IMG/VR virus record: IMGVR_UViG_3300037137_001673
Coordinates: 1-64,000 of that record
Direction: 5' to 3' (one strand)
Source: a virus
DNA length: 64,000 bases
The translations under genes were made by a program, and so were the position numbers. Under the pieces are notes generated by a model. The model was not told the origin of the DNA and did no database searches. It saw nothing but the letters and a program-made list of their open reading frames with translations. Of the stretch, positions 43,942-51,821 are shown in pieces. Position 1 is the first letter of the stretch; each line of letters starts with the position of its first letter.

Positions 43942-44253
43942 TTACTCATCTTCCAGTTCGTCTTCTGGTTCTTCATCATCTTTATCTAAATCTCCCATTG
44001 TAATTTTTTCATTAGTCAGTTTATTGTAAGACTTTATTAAATACTTTGTGTCATAGTAAGAAATTTCGTCAATTAACATGGAAGATATTTCTTCCATTAA
44101 TTCTGCTTCTTTGCTAGGAGCACTGGAACTTACAGAACTTTCTGTAATTCTTTCTTCTTCTGGAAAAACCCAGTTCCAGTATTTTACTAAATCTTTTTTA
44201 GATAGTAATTTTATCTTTTCTTCTATTGTAGAGATTACATCATCAATTGTCAT
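43942..44253 (-). CDS. small acidic protein
   Basis: 103 residues behind AGGAG; helical, with a very acidic C-terminal tail (last 20 residues mostly Asp/Glu). Acidic phage proteins may mimic DNA or bind host proteins, but no such role is shown here. Confidence 0.62.
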   Translation of the reverse strand: MTIDDVISTIEEKIKLLSKKDLVKYWNWVFPEEERITESSVSSSAPSKEAELMEEISSMLIDEISYYDTKYLIKSYNKLTNEKITMGDLDKDDEEPEDELEDE

Positions 44254-44280
44254 ATAAAACTCCTAGTTGGTATATAAGTG

Positions 44281-44412
44281 TTAATTATTTTTAAAGATAA
44301 GAAATATTGCCACTATTCCTAGTCCAGTCAACATTACTGCTACCACTGGAAAAAAACCAGCTATTAAAAGACCTGCTATTATAGCACATCCAATGCCTAT
44401 ACTTCGTTGCAT
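44281..44412 (-). CDS. 43-residue membrane protein
   Basis: Starts behind AAGGAAG, overlapping the end of the peptidase gene by 16 nt. Two hydrophobic stretches (GCAIIAGLLIAGFFPVVAV and LTGLGIVAIFLIF) suggest a small integral membrane protein. Function unknown. Confidence 0.6.
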   Translation of the reverse strand: MQRSIGIGCAIIAGLLIAGFFPVVAVMLTGLGIVAIFLIFKNN

Positions 44413-45539
44413 ATTTCTTCCTTATGTTTAGAAGGAGTGGGAACATCAGTTGGTTTTGAGTGGTGTTCTTCTTCTTCGAAATTTTCGTCAAAACCTATTG
44501 GCATTTGTTCTTCGTCTTCTAAATTTTTTAAAATTTCGTCTATATTTCCATCCATTTCTCTATTTATCATTTCAGAATATTCGATATTATCATCTTCCGT
44601 TAGTAAATCCTCATAAGTAAGAATTTCTTTTCTTAATTGTCCCATGCAATCTAAACAAATAAAGTCATTACAAACTTTTGAGAAAATTGTTTGTACCTTT
44701 TCAGTATTACAAAACATACAAATTTCACCAATATATTCTGCTGAGGTATAGGCTGGAATTTCTATATTTCTTGTTTTATTTAAAATTGGACGATATCCAA
44801 GTCCATAATATGTATTATGAAAACAACTTTTTGGAGCTTCAAATTTTTCTTTTACATTTTTTATAATTGCATGTGTGAAATCCATAGCAACTTTAAGATC
44901 GTTAATATCAACAAATTCTGATTTTGAGTGAGGATTATAATAACCAACGCTTAAATTGGCACAACTAATTTGCTCGCTTAAAAAATTTGCATCCGAGAAA
45001 CAGCCAATTCCTTGTTTATAACCAAATACTCTACCTATTTCTAGAAGAGTTTTTTCAAATTCTTCAGTTCCATAATTATTATTGGCACAAATAATATCTT
45101 GATAACCTTTTCTATCAAGAACTAGTCCATAAGGAATATCAATTAATTTTTGAGTTATCATGAAATGTTTAATTCCATTTCCTCCGCATTCTTCTTCTAC
45201 GGAAAAAACAAAATTACATAAGTTCTGGCAAGCTAAAGTTAAAGCTATAAAAATTCCACACTTATCATCTCCTCCAATTACACCATAACCACTTAAAATA
45301 TTTCCTCTTATTTTAATAAATTTAACTAAAGTAGCATCTATTTCATCTTGAACTGTATCCATATGCGCAGAAAGTAGCGGAACATTTTTTTTGGAGATGT
45401 TGTATATGTTACCACACTTATCAGTCCAATGAGGAATGTCATACTTTTTAAGCACTTCCCTTATTACACTAGCCATTTGTGTTTCTTTTTTTGTTCTTGC
45501 TGGAGTTTGGAAAATTTTTTCCAGTAATTTGAGATCCAT
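44397..45539 (-). CDS. M20/M42-like metallopeptidase
   Basis: 380 residues from the ATG at 45539, which has AAGGA upstream and lies after the predicted transcription start; an in-frame ATG at 45560 overlaps the -10 box. Metal-ligand motifs fit co-catalytic zinc aminopeptidases: SAHMDTV near residue 66, GVIGGDDKCG, and VEEECGG. A C-terminal pair CMFC...CLDC may add a zinc ribbon, then an acidic tail follows. Peptidases of this type are unusual in phages; a substrate is not indicated. Confidence 0.82.
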   Translation of the reverse strand: MDLKLLEKIFQTPARTKKETQMASVIREVLKKYDIPHWTDKCGNIYNISKKNVPLLSAHMDTVQDEIDATLVKFIKIRGNILSGYGVIGGDDKCGIFIALTLACQNLCNFVFSVEEECGGNGIKHFMITQKLIDIPYGLVLDRKGYQDIICANNNYGTEEFEKTLLEIGRVFGYKQGIGCFSDANFLSEQISCANLSVGYYNPHSKSEFVDINDLKVAMDFTHAIIKNVKEKFEAPKSCFHNTYYGLGYRPILNKTRNIEIPAYTSAEYIGEICMFCNTEKVQTIFSKVCNDFICLDCMGQLRKEILTYEDLLTEDDNIEYSEMINREMDGNIDEILKNLEDEEQMPIGFDENFEEEEHHSKPTDVPTPSKHKEEICNEV

Positions 45540-45559
45540 TATTGTTCCTTCATTTTTCA

Positions 45560-45588
45560 AGTATATAAATTTATTTCTTTCTTGTCAA
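45560..45588 (-). promoter_or_regulatory. sigma-70-like promoter of the peptidase gene
   Basis: Minus strand TTGACA, 17 nt, TATACT. Confidence 0.8.
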
Positions 45589-47079
45589 TTATTCGTGGTC
45601 TTTATGTAATTTAATTCCCTTTTCACAGGCGCAAGCATAACAATAAATATGTCCTGTTTTTGTTTTTACTTTGTCTTTTATATTGCCTACAAGTTTCCCA
45701 CAAGAAGAACAATTTGCATACTTTTCATAAAAACATATTTCACAAATAATATTTCCTTTTGGATCTTTTTTGTTAATGCCATTTTTTAGACTTACTTCTT
45801 CACTACAACAGTAGCAATCAGTGTATCCTTCATGATAGCAATTTTCACAATAATAAATACCACGCTTGTCTATATATTTATCTTCGTTGTGGTAAGCATC
45901 ATCACAATTATTACAGGTGAAAAAAGCTTCTCTATAACAGTTTTCGCAATAAACATCGTTGCCATCTGGCCCATAAAAGGCATGGTTTTCATCTATCATT
46001 CTTCCACAATTAGTGCATTCATATCCACTATCTTCGCAACTTGAAAGATTTTTTCCTTGTGAGATTAATCCTTTAAGTCCTGCGCCACGCCAATTAAAAA
46101 TTCTATTTTCATTTATTTCACCATTTGGTGCTATGTGATTATAACCATGATGGCCGAAACGAAGATATAAGTCTTTACACAAACCGAAACTATCCTGAAA
46201 TACACCAGCACTATTTCCATTTTTATATTTAATTAAATCTACTGGATATTTGCTTTGAAAATTTCTAGTAGTTTCATCTTCATGATTAAAAGTAAGTTTT
46301 GTTATTTTGTTAATTTCTGAAATTTTTATTAGAGAATTAGGATAAAATCTAACTATATGCATTTCATTTTTATTGCTTAAAAGAACCCAACTTCTAGCCA
46401 AAAATCTATCAACCTTAATATTGCAGTAACTTTTTTGCGCACCATCAGTTAGATAAATCATTGCCCTATTCTTATCTCCAACTAGGCCAGGCAATCCGCT
46501 CCAATAATTTCCATCATAGTCACTATCCAGAGAAATACAGGAAGTCCATTTTTCTCCAGTAGAACAGAGAAACCAATCAGCAAAATCAAGAGTTAAAACA
46601 ATTTCAAGTTTTCCTTTAGAAAGTTTATTTGCTCCGATTTGATTCATTGTATCGTCAAATTTTTTTTTCATTTGTTTGCGATAAAACTCTTCGTTATCGC
46701 TTGAGTAACAATGGATACCAAATACTTGGCAAGCTTCACGAATAGGCAGTTTTTTTAGAAAATACTCTTCCATAAATTTAACAAGTTTGCGTTCGTTCTT
46801 ATCAACAGTAATTTTATTGTTGAAGAAATTTTCATATTTTACATTAAAATTTAGAATGAAACCAGAAAACCAGTTCTTAAATAATTGCCAGCCTTCATCA
46901 AATCTTGAACAATCAAATCCATCAACTGGAAAACGCACTCTCAAATCATTTTTGATAAATTTTTTATAGGTTTCATCAATGAATGGATCAAAGAGATAGT
47001 TTTGGAATTTTTTTAGTCCTTCTTCGCTAAAAGCAAAGTATTCTTTTACCAGATCAAAAATAATTTCTTTGTTACCCAT
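45589..47079 (-). CDS. unknown protein family, zinc-ribbon array C-terminus (paralogue 3 of 3)
   Basis: 496 residues. Core TLDFADWFLCSTGEKWTSC, YWSGLPGLVGDKNRAMIY, LTDGAQKSY, followed by RFLARSWVLL. From about residue 360 a dense array of CxxC pairs, including CENCYREAFFTCNNC and CENCYHEGYTDCYCC, resembles stacked LIM/RING-like zinc ribbons. The RNA ligase gene lies 1 nt upstream. Function unknown; zinc arrays suggest nucleic-acid or protein binding. Confidence 0.75.
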   Translation of the reverse strand: MGNKEIIFDLVKEYFAFSEEGLKKFQNYLFDPFIDETYKKFIKNDLRVRFPVDGFDCSRFDEGWQLFKNWFSGFILNFNVKYENFFNNKITVDKNERKLVKFMEEYFLKKLPIREACQVFGIHCYSSDNEEFYRKQMKKKFDDTMNQIGANKLSKGKLEIVLTLDFADWFLCSTGEKWTSCISLDSDYDGNYWSGLPGLVGDKNRAMIYLTDGAQKSYCNIKVDRFLARSWVLLSNKNEMHIVRFYPNSLIKISEINKITKLTFNHEDETTRNFQSKYPVDLIKYKNGNSAGVFQDSFGLCKDLYLRFGHHGYNHIAPNGEINENRIFNWRGAGLKGLISQGKNLSSCEDSGYECTNCGRMIDENHAFYGPDGNDVYCENCYREAFFTCNNCDDAYHNEDKYIDKRGIYYCENCYHEGYTDCYCCSEEVSLKNGINKKDPKGNIICEICFYEKYANCSSCGKLVGNIKDKVKTKTGHIYCYACACEKGIKLHKDHE

Positions 47080-47080
47080 A

Positions 47081-48232
47081 TTACACTCTTACCATTGCTT
47101 TTTGTGGAAAATTCAAAATTAAGGATTTGGTAATCCTTTTAGGTAATTCTCTTTTAAGTTCTTTTACTAGAAGTTTCTTATTTACAGGAATTTTTGTAAT
47201 AGTAGAATCAATTTCGCTTGCTAAATCTTTTATAGAAATTTTTACGAGCATTGAAAGAATTTTGTAAATGTTTGATTCAGTCATTTGGATATTTTTTATA
47301 TCCAATTCATGCTTCCAGTAAATTGTCCTTGCTTCCGTGCAAAACTTATCTAAAATACTTCCGGCTATAGTATATACTAAAACATCACTATTCTTATAAA
47401 TGAAAGAAGTTTCTTTCTTAATTGAATTTGATGAATTAAAAATTCTTTTTTCTACAAAGGGAGAGTTAGTTACTTTAGCAATTAATCTTGAGGAATATTC
47501 TGAGTCTTCAATAAAAGGTCTTATAATAATTCCCTCCATTAATTGTCCTGGAAGTTCAGAAGTCATAGAAACTGCATTTGCTAGTTTTTTAATTTCTTCT
47601 TCATCAAAATTTATTAATTTAATCAATGGAACATGAAGAAGTTCAACAGATTCCATTAAATTAGAAAAATCATCCCAGCACATCCAGTTTTCATTAAGAA
47701 AGATGTCATGAAAATAAATTGCTTTTGAACTGGAAGATTTAAAATAAGAAATCTCTTTAGAAATTTCATTGTTTATAAGTTCTCCAAATAAACAAAATGG
47801 GACAGAAATTTTTTCTGCTAACTTAATAAATTCATCCTTGTAATTTACAAGTGATTTTATCATAAATTGACTTTCCAAATCATCTTTTAAGTTTCCCCAA
47901 CGATTTCCAAATTTATAAGTTTTTCCATCGAACATTACACGAATACTTAAGCCACGTAATTTTTCTAATACTACAATGGCTCGTTTATCAAATTTTTCAC
48001 AAAGTTCATCATTTAGTTCTTCCACTCTTGCTATAGCTTTATCATTGGATTTATTTGTAAAACCAGTCTCCCAACCATTTCTTCTACAATAACCTTCATA
48101 ATAATCATCATCGTAGTTATATGGATAATTATTTGGGTTAGTTACTGTTGTAGCTGGGACATTTTGTGTTTGTATTTGATTAATTGGTTCAGGCATTTGT
48201 TTTCTTTTTTTAAAAAATCTTCGTGTAGTCAT
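47081..48232 (-). CDS. RNA ligase, Rnl2-like (RNA_ligase family)
   Basis: 383 residues. Nucleotidyltransferase motifs in order: motif I EKLRGLSIRV near residue 89 (lysine nucleophile present, but Arg where Asp is usual in KxDG), motif III CLFGELIN, motif IV MEGIIIRP, motif V RLIAKVTNSPF. Such ligases seal nicked RNA, for example tRNAs cut by host anticodon nucleases, which fits the nearby tRNA island. An N-terminal proline/asparagine-rich stretch of about 45 residues is extra. A terminator precedes the gene. Confidence 0.8.
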   Translation of the reverse strand: MTTRRFFKKRKQMPEPINQIQTQNVPATTVTNPNNYPYNYDDDYYEGYCRRNGWETGFTNKSNDKAIARVEELNDELCEKFDKRAIVVLEKLRGLSIRVMFDGKTYKFGNRWGNLKDDLESQFMIKSLVNYKDEFIKLAEKISVPFCLFGELINNEISKEISYFKSSSSKAIYFHDIFLNENWMCWDDFSNLMESVELLHVPLIKLINFDEEEIKKLANAVSMTSELPGQLMEGIIIRPFIEDSEYSSRLIAKVTNSPFVEKRIFNSSNSIKKETSFIYKNSDVLVYTIAGSILDKFCTEARTIYWKHELDIKNIQMTESNIYKILSMLVKISIKDLASEIDSTITKIPVNKKLLVKELKRELPKRITKSLILNFPQKAMVRV

Positions 48233-48235
48233 AAT

Positions 48236-48262
48236 AAAAAAGAGGGCTTTTCACCCTCTTTT
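48236..48262 (-). terminator. minus-strand terminator
   Basis: AAGAGGG/CCCTCTT hairpin with a T-run on the minus strand, between the 48276 gene and the RNA ligase gene. Confidence 0.85.
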
Positions 48263-48275
48263 GTTCTATGTGGGC

Positions 48276-48593
48276 TTAAGCATCAATTAGTTTGACAAAT
48301 AGATGGTAGGCGCGCACAAGTACTTTATCTTCTTTATTAAGGGTAAAAGTAACGGTAAATGTTTTCGCATTTAGTTTTAGAACTATGCCTTCTACTACAT
48401 CCTCTTTATACCTAAAAACAATTTTGTTTCCAGGTTTAATAGTATTTCTAGCTAGTTCGGCATTTTCATCAGAGTTTTGTATTTCCAAAGCTCTTTTTGC
48501 TGCTTTCTTTTCTTTAATTATTTTATTTATTTCTGCCTTAAGTTCGTTTAGGTTTTCAATAGACAAAATATCAAAATCAATTTTTGTAGCCAT
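48276..48593 (-). CDS. hypothetical protein with KOW-like C-terminus
   Basis: 105 residues behind AAAGGAG. Coiled-coil N-terminus (to about residue 45), then a small beta domain (KPGNKIVFRYKEDVVEGIVLKL) that resembles a KOW/SH3-like barrel. Promoter at 48627-48655. Function unknown; RNA or ribosome contact is possible. Confidence 0.65.
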   Translation of the reverse strand: MATKIDFDILSIENLNELKAEINKIIKEKKAAKRALEIQNSDENAELARNTIKPGNKIVFRYKEDVVEGIVLKLNAKTFTVTFTLNKEDKVLVRAYHLFVKLIDA

Positions 48594-48626
48594 AATAAGA
48601 AAACTCCTTTATTAGTTTCTATCTAT

Positions 48627-48655
48627 ATTATAAAATATTTTTTGATTTTTGTAAA
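48627..48655 (-). promoter_or_regulatory. sigma-70-like promoter
   Basis: Minus strand TTTACA, 17 nt, TATAAT, before the 48593 gene. Confidence 0.8.
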
Positions 48656-48665
48656 TTGTTTTAGA

Positions 48666-48818
48666 TTAGTATTTATTTATTCTAGGATAACCATTTTTGA
48701 AATAGATAGTTAAATAATAATAAGAATAACAATCTTTTTTAAAAACTGCTACTCTAGCATTACTTTTATTAGAAGCATAAGTAAAAATTAGAGATAGAGT
48801 AATTATTTGTTGTTTCAT
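48666..48818 (-). CDS. 50-residue hypothetical protein after tRNA-Glu
   Basis: Frame starting 7 nt after the tRNA-Glu 3' end, without a Shine-Dalgarno. Contains a hydrophobic N-terminus (QIITLSLIFTYA) like a short signal sequence and a tyrosine-rich middle. Weakly supported. Confidence 0.4.
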   Translation of the reverse strand: MKQQIITLSLIFTYASNKSNARVAVFKKDCYSYYYLTIYFKNGYPRINKY

Positions 48819-48824
48819 TAATTT

Positions 48825-48896
48825 AAGGGCTAGGGAAGGTTGAACTCCGCATCTAAACCTTGAAAGGGTTTTGACCTACCTTTAGTCGATAGCCCC
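48825..48896 (-). tRNA. tRNA-Glu (anticodon TTC), copy 1
   Basis: Acceptor GGGGCTA/TAGCCCT, D arm with GGTAG, anticodon stem AAACC/GGTTT around CTTTCAA, T loop TTCAACC with a G-U closing pair. No encoded CCA. A second Glu tRNA is at 63425. Confidence 0.85.
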
Positions 48897-48902
48897 ATCT
48901 AT

Positions 48903-49085
48903 TTAAGCTTCTGTTCCGTATTTATCTCTACAGAATTTTTCTGCTTCAACTACTCTTTCCTTTATTTTTTCGTAATCCATTCCAGCTACTTTGATACTCC
49001 AAGTATAACCTTTTGTATTTCTAGTAACTTCCATTGAGTGATAAGTTTCTCCAGCTTTTAAAGCTGCTTCATAAGCATCAGACAT
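48903..49085 (-). CDS. 60-residue hypothetical protein
   Basis: Starts behind AAGGAGA, downstream of a TTGACA/TATACT promoter, and ends 7 nt before tRNA-Glu, so the tRNA is probably co-transcribed. Charged and helical, with a WSIKVAGMDYEKIKERV segment. No family recognised. Confidence 0.68.
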   Translation of the reverse strand: MSDAYEAALKAGETYHSMEVTRNTKGYTWSIKVAGMDYEKIKERVVEAEKFCRDKYGTEA

Positions 49086-49103
49086 ATAAGTCTCCTTTTT
49101 AAT

Positions 49104-49132
49104 AGTATAATTTAATTATTTATTCTTGTCAA
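49104..49132 (-). promoter_or_regulatory. sigma-70-like promoter
   Basis: Minus strand TTGACA, 17 nt, TATACT, directly after the terminator of the large RNA. Confidence 0.82.
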
Positions 49133-49162
49133 ATAAAAATAGCTGACGTAACGACGCCAGCT
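49133..49162 (-). terminator. terminator of large RNA 1
   Basis: Minus strand AGCTGGCGT/ACGTCAGCT hairpin followed by ATTTTTATTT. Confidence 0.85.
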
Positions 49163-50078
49163 TATCGTTCGAACTTTCCCGAAAGTCATATGTCTTTCCA
49201 TATGTCAAAAGTCTTTCCTTCTGCCAGACAAGTTGCGCTAGTAAAATAACATACTATACAGCAACTATGTCCCATTTTAACTTCAAGGTATACTAAGCAC
49301 TGCTGTGACTTCCATGTTCAGAAACATCGCTATATTAGTAATAGGTTGTTTAACTGTGAAAGTAGCTAGCGTGGCGGTTCACCGAAGAAATGGTTTACGG
49401 GTTCACAAAGATTTGAACTCTGAACTTCTGGGTTGGAGCCAGAAATGTTGCCAATTACACTATGAACCCATTAGTGGAGGAACGGCTGACAAATAATAAC
49501 TCACTTGGCAACCACCCCTCCAAGCCCCTCTACACCTAATAGCCGAAGCTAAATTCGGGACAAGGCATTTTGATTAACTTACAAATAATATAAGTCAATC
49601 TTTTAATCTCTAACTTCAATCTTTTCTCATAATTATTCTTTACAATATATATATAATAAATTTTTTAACTAGGCGGCGGAATACCTGTAGTCATACTACA
49701 CCTTTTCTTTGTATTAGGCCAGTTGTTTTAATAGTTTCCGTTCGTGGAAGCAGCACGGCTAGTCTTTTTCCTAGTAGTCAGGACCTGTTCTTTCGTGTGG
49801 GTTCCCGCACTCGGATACGATAACGGTTGTATCGGGCGATGAAATTTTTATCCTTCTAATTATTCATACAAGGTCGTCATTCCCTTTCGACTGGGCTTCT
49901 CAATTGTAGTGTGAGAAGTAGCACTTACTTCTTTCTCAAATCCTTCCATTCCTTTTTGGAAATGTAGGTATGAGTTCCTGCTTTTACCGAACGTCTAGCA
50001 GCCTCATCATAAATACGGGTAATGTCTTTCGTTTCAATGTTCTTGATGCATTTCATCAGTTATTCCTCCATGCTTTCT
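49135..50078 (-). ncRNA. large structured noncoding RNA 1 with embedded tRNA-Trp
   Basis: About 0.94 kb without a credible gene, bounded by a TATAAT promoter at 50085-50113 and a terminator at 49133-49162. Many strong hairpins (for example GTGTGGG/CCCGCAC near 49797, CCGAA/TTCGG near 49542, GTAGT/ACTAC near 49695). Its 3' end carries the segment TGAC-hairpin-TGACT..CGGG-AAAGTTC that recurs, with compensatory changes in the hairpin, in the RNA at 61838-63009. A tRNA-Trp lies inside. Large phage RNAs such as GOLLD and ROOL are known near phage tRNA genes; membership is not shown. Confidence 0.65.
49398..49469 (-). tRNA. tRNA-Trp (CCA)
   Basis: Acceptor GGGTTCA/TGAACCC, anticodon stem TCTGG/CCAGA around CTCCAAC, T arm CAGAG-TTCAAAT-CTTTG, discriminator G. 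Lies within the large RNA 1 transcript. Confidence 0.92.
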
Positions 50079-50084
50079 TTCATT

Positions 50085-50113
50085 ATTATATCATAATTTT
50101 TGATTTTTGTAAA
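50085..50113 (-). promoter_or_regulatory. sigma-70-like promoter of large RNA 1
   Basis: Minus strand TTTACA, 17 nt, TATAAT; the predicted start is near 50078. Confidence 0.82.
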
Positions 50114-50118
50114 GTTTT

Positions 50119-50192
50119 TACTGGGAGAGAGATTTGAACTCTCATGACACTTATTTTGAGTAAGCGAAGTTTGCCAATTACTTCATCCCAGC
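50119..50192 (-). tRNA. tRNA with Leu anticodon CAA but short variable loop
   Basis: Acceptor GCTGGGA/TCCCAGT, D stem AAGT/ACTT, anticodon stem GCTTA/TAAGT around CTCAAAA, 5-nt variable loop GTCAT, T arm GAGAG-TTCAAAT-CTCTC, A73. Bacterial Leu tRNAs normally have a long variable arm, so charging identity is uncertain. Confidence 0.85.
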
Positions 50193-50446
50193 TTGTTATA
50201 TTTTTCAAAAGCGATTTGTCCCCACCAAGTTCTTTTTTGTGCTTCTACTTGTTTTGAAATTATATGTTCTTCGATAATTCCTTTTTTCAAAGTTTCAAAA
50301 AACATTCCAGCTCCAGATAGAAATTCTTTTGCTCCTTCATATGGAGTTAAACTTGCTTCTTTGTATAGAGAAAAAATTATGTCATCTAATTTTACAAAAA
50401 TTTCTCCACCTATATTTATATGAATGAAATTGTGGTCCATAGGCAT
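50183..50446 (-). CDS. hypothetical protein ending inside tRNA
   Basis: 87 residues behind GAGGT. No family recognised. Its TGA stop (50183-50185) is U8-G9-A10 of the tRNA that follows, so gene and tRNA overlap by 10 nt. It lies between two tRNA genes. Confidence 0.65.
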   Translation of the reverse strand: MPMDHNFIHINIGGEIFVKLDDIIFSLYKEASLTPYEGAKEFLSGAGMFFETLKKGIIEEHIISKQVEAQKRTWWGQIAFEKYNKLG

Positions 50447-50460
50447 TTACTTTACCTCAT

Positions 50461-50547
50461 TGCGCAAGAAAGGAATTGAACCTTCACGCCCCTTACGGAA
50501 CACGAGACTCTCATTCTCGTATGGCTACCAGATTACATCACTTGCGC
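50461..50547 (-). tRNA. tRNA-Leu (GAG), class II
   Basis: Acceptor GCGCAAG/CTTGCGC, anticodon stem CGAGA/TCTCG around ATGAGAG, long variable arm (about 17 nt with CC/GG pairing), T loop TTCAATT, A73. Confidence 0.9.
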
Positions 50548-50550
50548 GTT

Positions 50551-50625
50551 TGCGAGCAAAAGGAGTTGAACCTTCAAAAAGTAGATTCTAAATCTACCGC
50601 GTCTAGCCAGTTGCGCCATGCTCGC
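50551..50625 (-). tRNA. tRNA with Leu anticodon TAG but short variable loop
   Basis: Acceptor GCGAGCA/TGCTCGC, D stem GCG/CGC, anticodon stem GTAGA/TCTAC around TTTAGAA, variable loop TTTTT, T arm GAAGG-TTCAACT-CCTTT, A73. Adjacent to the class II Leu tRNA. Confidence 0.87.
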
Positions 50626-50630
50626 ATAAT

Positions 50631-51077
50631 TTAAAGATTTTCTAATTCGTTATTAAACCCATCGAAATCTGCTCTTTCAATTTTAAAAGCAATAATTTCT
50701 TTAAGATCAAATTTCTCATGAGAGTAAATAAATACAAATACAAAAGGGGAATCTTCTGTTGTAATTACTCTCCAGATATAACTTTTTTCTTTGAAGTAAA
50801 CTAAATTAATAATTGAACCTTCTACTTTTTCAGCAAAAATTTTTGCTACATGAAGAACTCCTCCATTGGCAGAAATTATTTTAGTTCCCTCAACTTCGAA
50901 AACTCCGCTAACTCCATAATCACTTATAATGGTATTTCCACCATCAAAAGAATGATACATTTTGTCCCATGTTCCTTGAAAAACTTTGTCAAATTCTTTA
51001 ACTTCAACAATCTTTGGCTGAGAAAAAATTGTAAATGATAAGAAGAGGAACAATAAAATGGAAAAAATCTTTTTCAT
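50631..51077 (-). CDS. predicted secreted protein
   Basis: 148 residues. N-terminal signal peptide: KK, hydrophobic ILLFLFLSFTIF, then a small-residue site before QPKIVEV near residue 20. The rest is beta-rich without cysteines. Lies between tRNA genes. Possibly periplasmic or surface acting, for example in exclusion of other phages; unproven. Confidence 0.68.
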   Translation of the reverse strand: MKKIFSILLFLFLSFTIFSQPKIVEVKEFDKVFQGTWDKMYHSFDGGNTIISDYGVSGVFEVEGTKIISANGGVLHVAKIFAEKVEGSIINLVYFKEKSYIWRVITTEDSPFVFVFIYSHEKFDLKEIIAFKIERADFDGFNNELENL

Positions 51078-51090
51078 AAAAAATCCTTAT

Positions 51091-51165
51091 TAGCGGAGGA
51101 GAGATTCGAACTCTCACTGACATCCTTTTAAGGGACGTGCCTCCTGCCAGTTGGGCTACTCCGCC
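51091..51165 (-). tRNA. tRNA with Leu anticodon TAA but short variable loop
   Basis: Acceptor GGCGGAG/CTCCGCT, anticodon stem CGTCC/GGATG around CTTAAAA, 5-nt variable loop TCAGT, T arm GAGAG-TTCGAAT-CTCTC, A73. Third Leu-anticodon tRNA with a class I body. Confidence 0.88.
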
Positions 51166-51821
51166 AAGTTAAAACTTACATTATTTTTAAACATTATATT
51201 TCTTATTCTAGCATAATTTCCTGCTTTAGGGGTTAATCCTGCTTTTATCAACAATTGTCTTATATTTTTAGTTTCACTTAATAACTCTATAATCTTTTCT
51301 TCACTTACCTGTATTTTACCTTTTCCTAAATTTCTCGCTCTAAAAGTATCAGATTGTGAATGACAATTAGGACAAAGAAATTCTAAGTTTTCTAATCTGT
51401 TGTCATTGTTAAATCCATTTTTATGCTCTAGTTCTAGAACTAATTTTTCTTCTTTCCAGATTCCTTCATTTCCACATTTTCTACATTTATATGGAATTAA
51501 GTTATATTTTATTAAATAATGTTTTAATCTACAAATTGCTATAAAAGAATTTGCTGAAAATATTTTATCTTTAGGAATTTTAGTTTTTATTCTTTCATCG
51601 TCAAAAAATGTTTTTCCCTTATTCCAACTAATTACTTTTTTAGTCTTTATACATTTTGTTAAATATTCTATTGATGCTCTACCTTCTTTGTGAGCTTTGC
51701 TAAGCCCTTCACTATTTTTTTTTCTATTAACTGGACATTGAGTATTCCACTTTTCACAGGTATTTCTTCCTGACTTATTTATAAATCTTGCTTCTTTTCC
51801 ACAACCATATTCGCATAGCAT
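51156..51821 (-). CDS. HNH homing endonuclease with N-terminal zinc finger
   Basis: 221 residues behind GGAGG. N-terminal Cys cluster (MLCEYGCGKEA), a KTKKVISWNKGKTF segment, then the HNH core: CRKCGNEG, LELEHKNGFNNDNRLENLEFLCPNCHSQ, and a C-terminal helix-turn-helix-like part (IRQLLIKAGL). Its TAG stop is positions 8-10 of the following tRNA. Located among tRNA genes, which such nucleases often target. Confidence 0.88.
   Translation of the reverse strand: MLCEYGCGKEARFINKSGRNTCEKWNTQCPVNRKKNSEGLSKAHKEGRASIEYLTKCIKTKKVISWNKGKTFFDDERIKTKIPKDKIFSANSFIAICRLKHYLIKYNLIPYKCRKCGNEGIWKEEKLVLELEHKNGFNNDNRLENLEFLCPNCHSQSDTFRARNLGKGKIQVSEEKIIELLSETKNIRQLLIKAGLTPKAGNYARIRNIMFKNNVSFNLAE

Noticed and set aside
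49305-49496. 63-codon plus-strand frame over tRNA-Trp
   Set aside because: Translated antisense of the tRNA and its flank; no ribosome site.
49570-50060. Further tRNA genes in the left part of large RNA 1
   Set aside because: Several hairpins are present but none has a T arm with TTCRANN and a matching acceptor stem.
50108-50116. Plus-strand TGTAAAGTT at 50108
   Set aside because: Again the complement of a TTTACA -35 box; no plus-strand gene follows.
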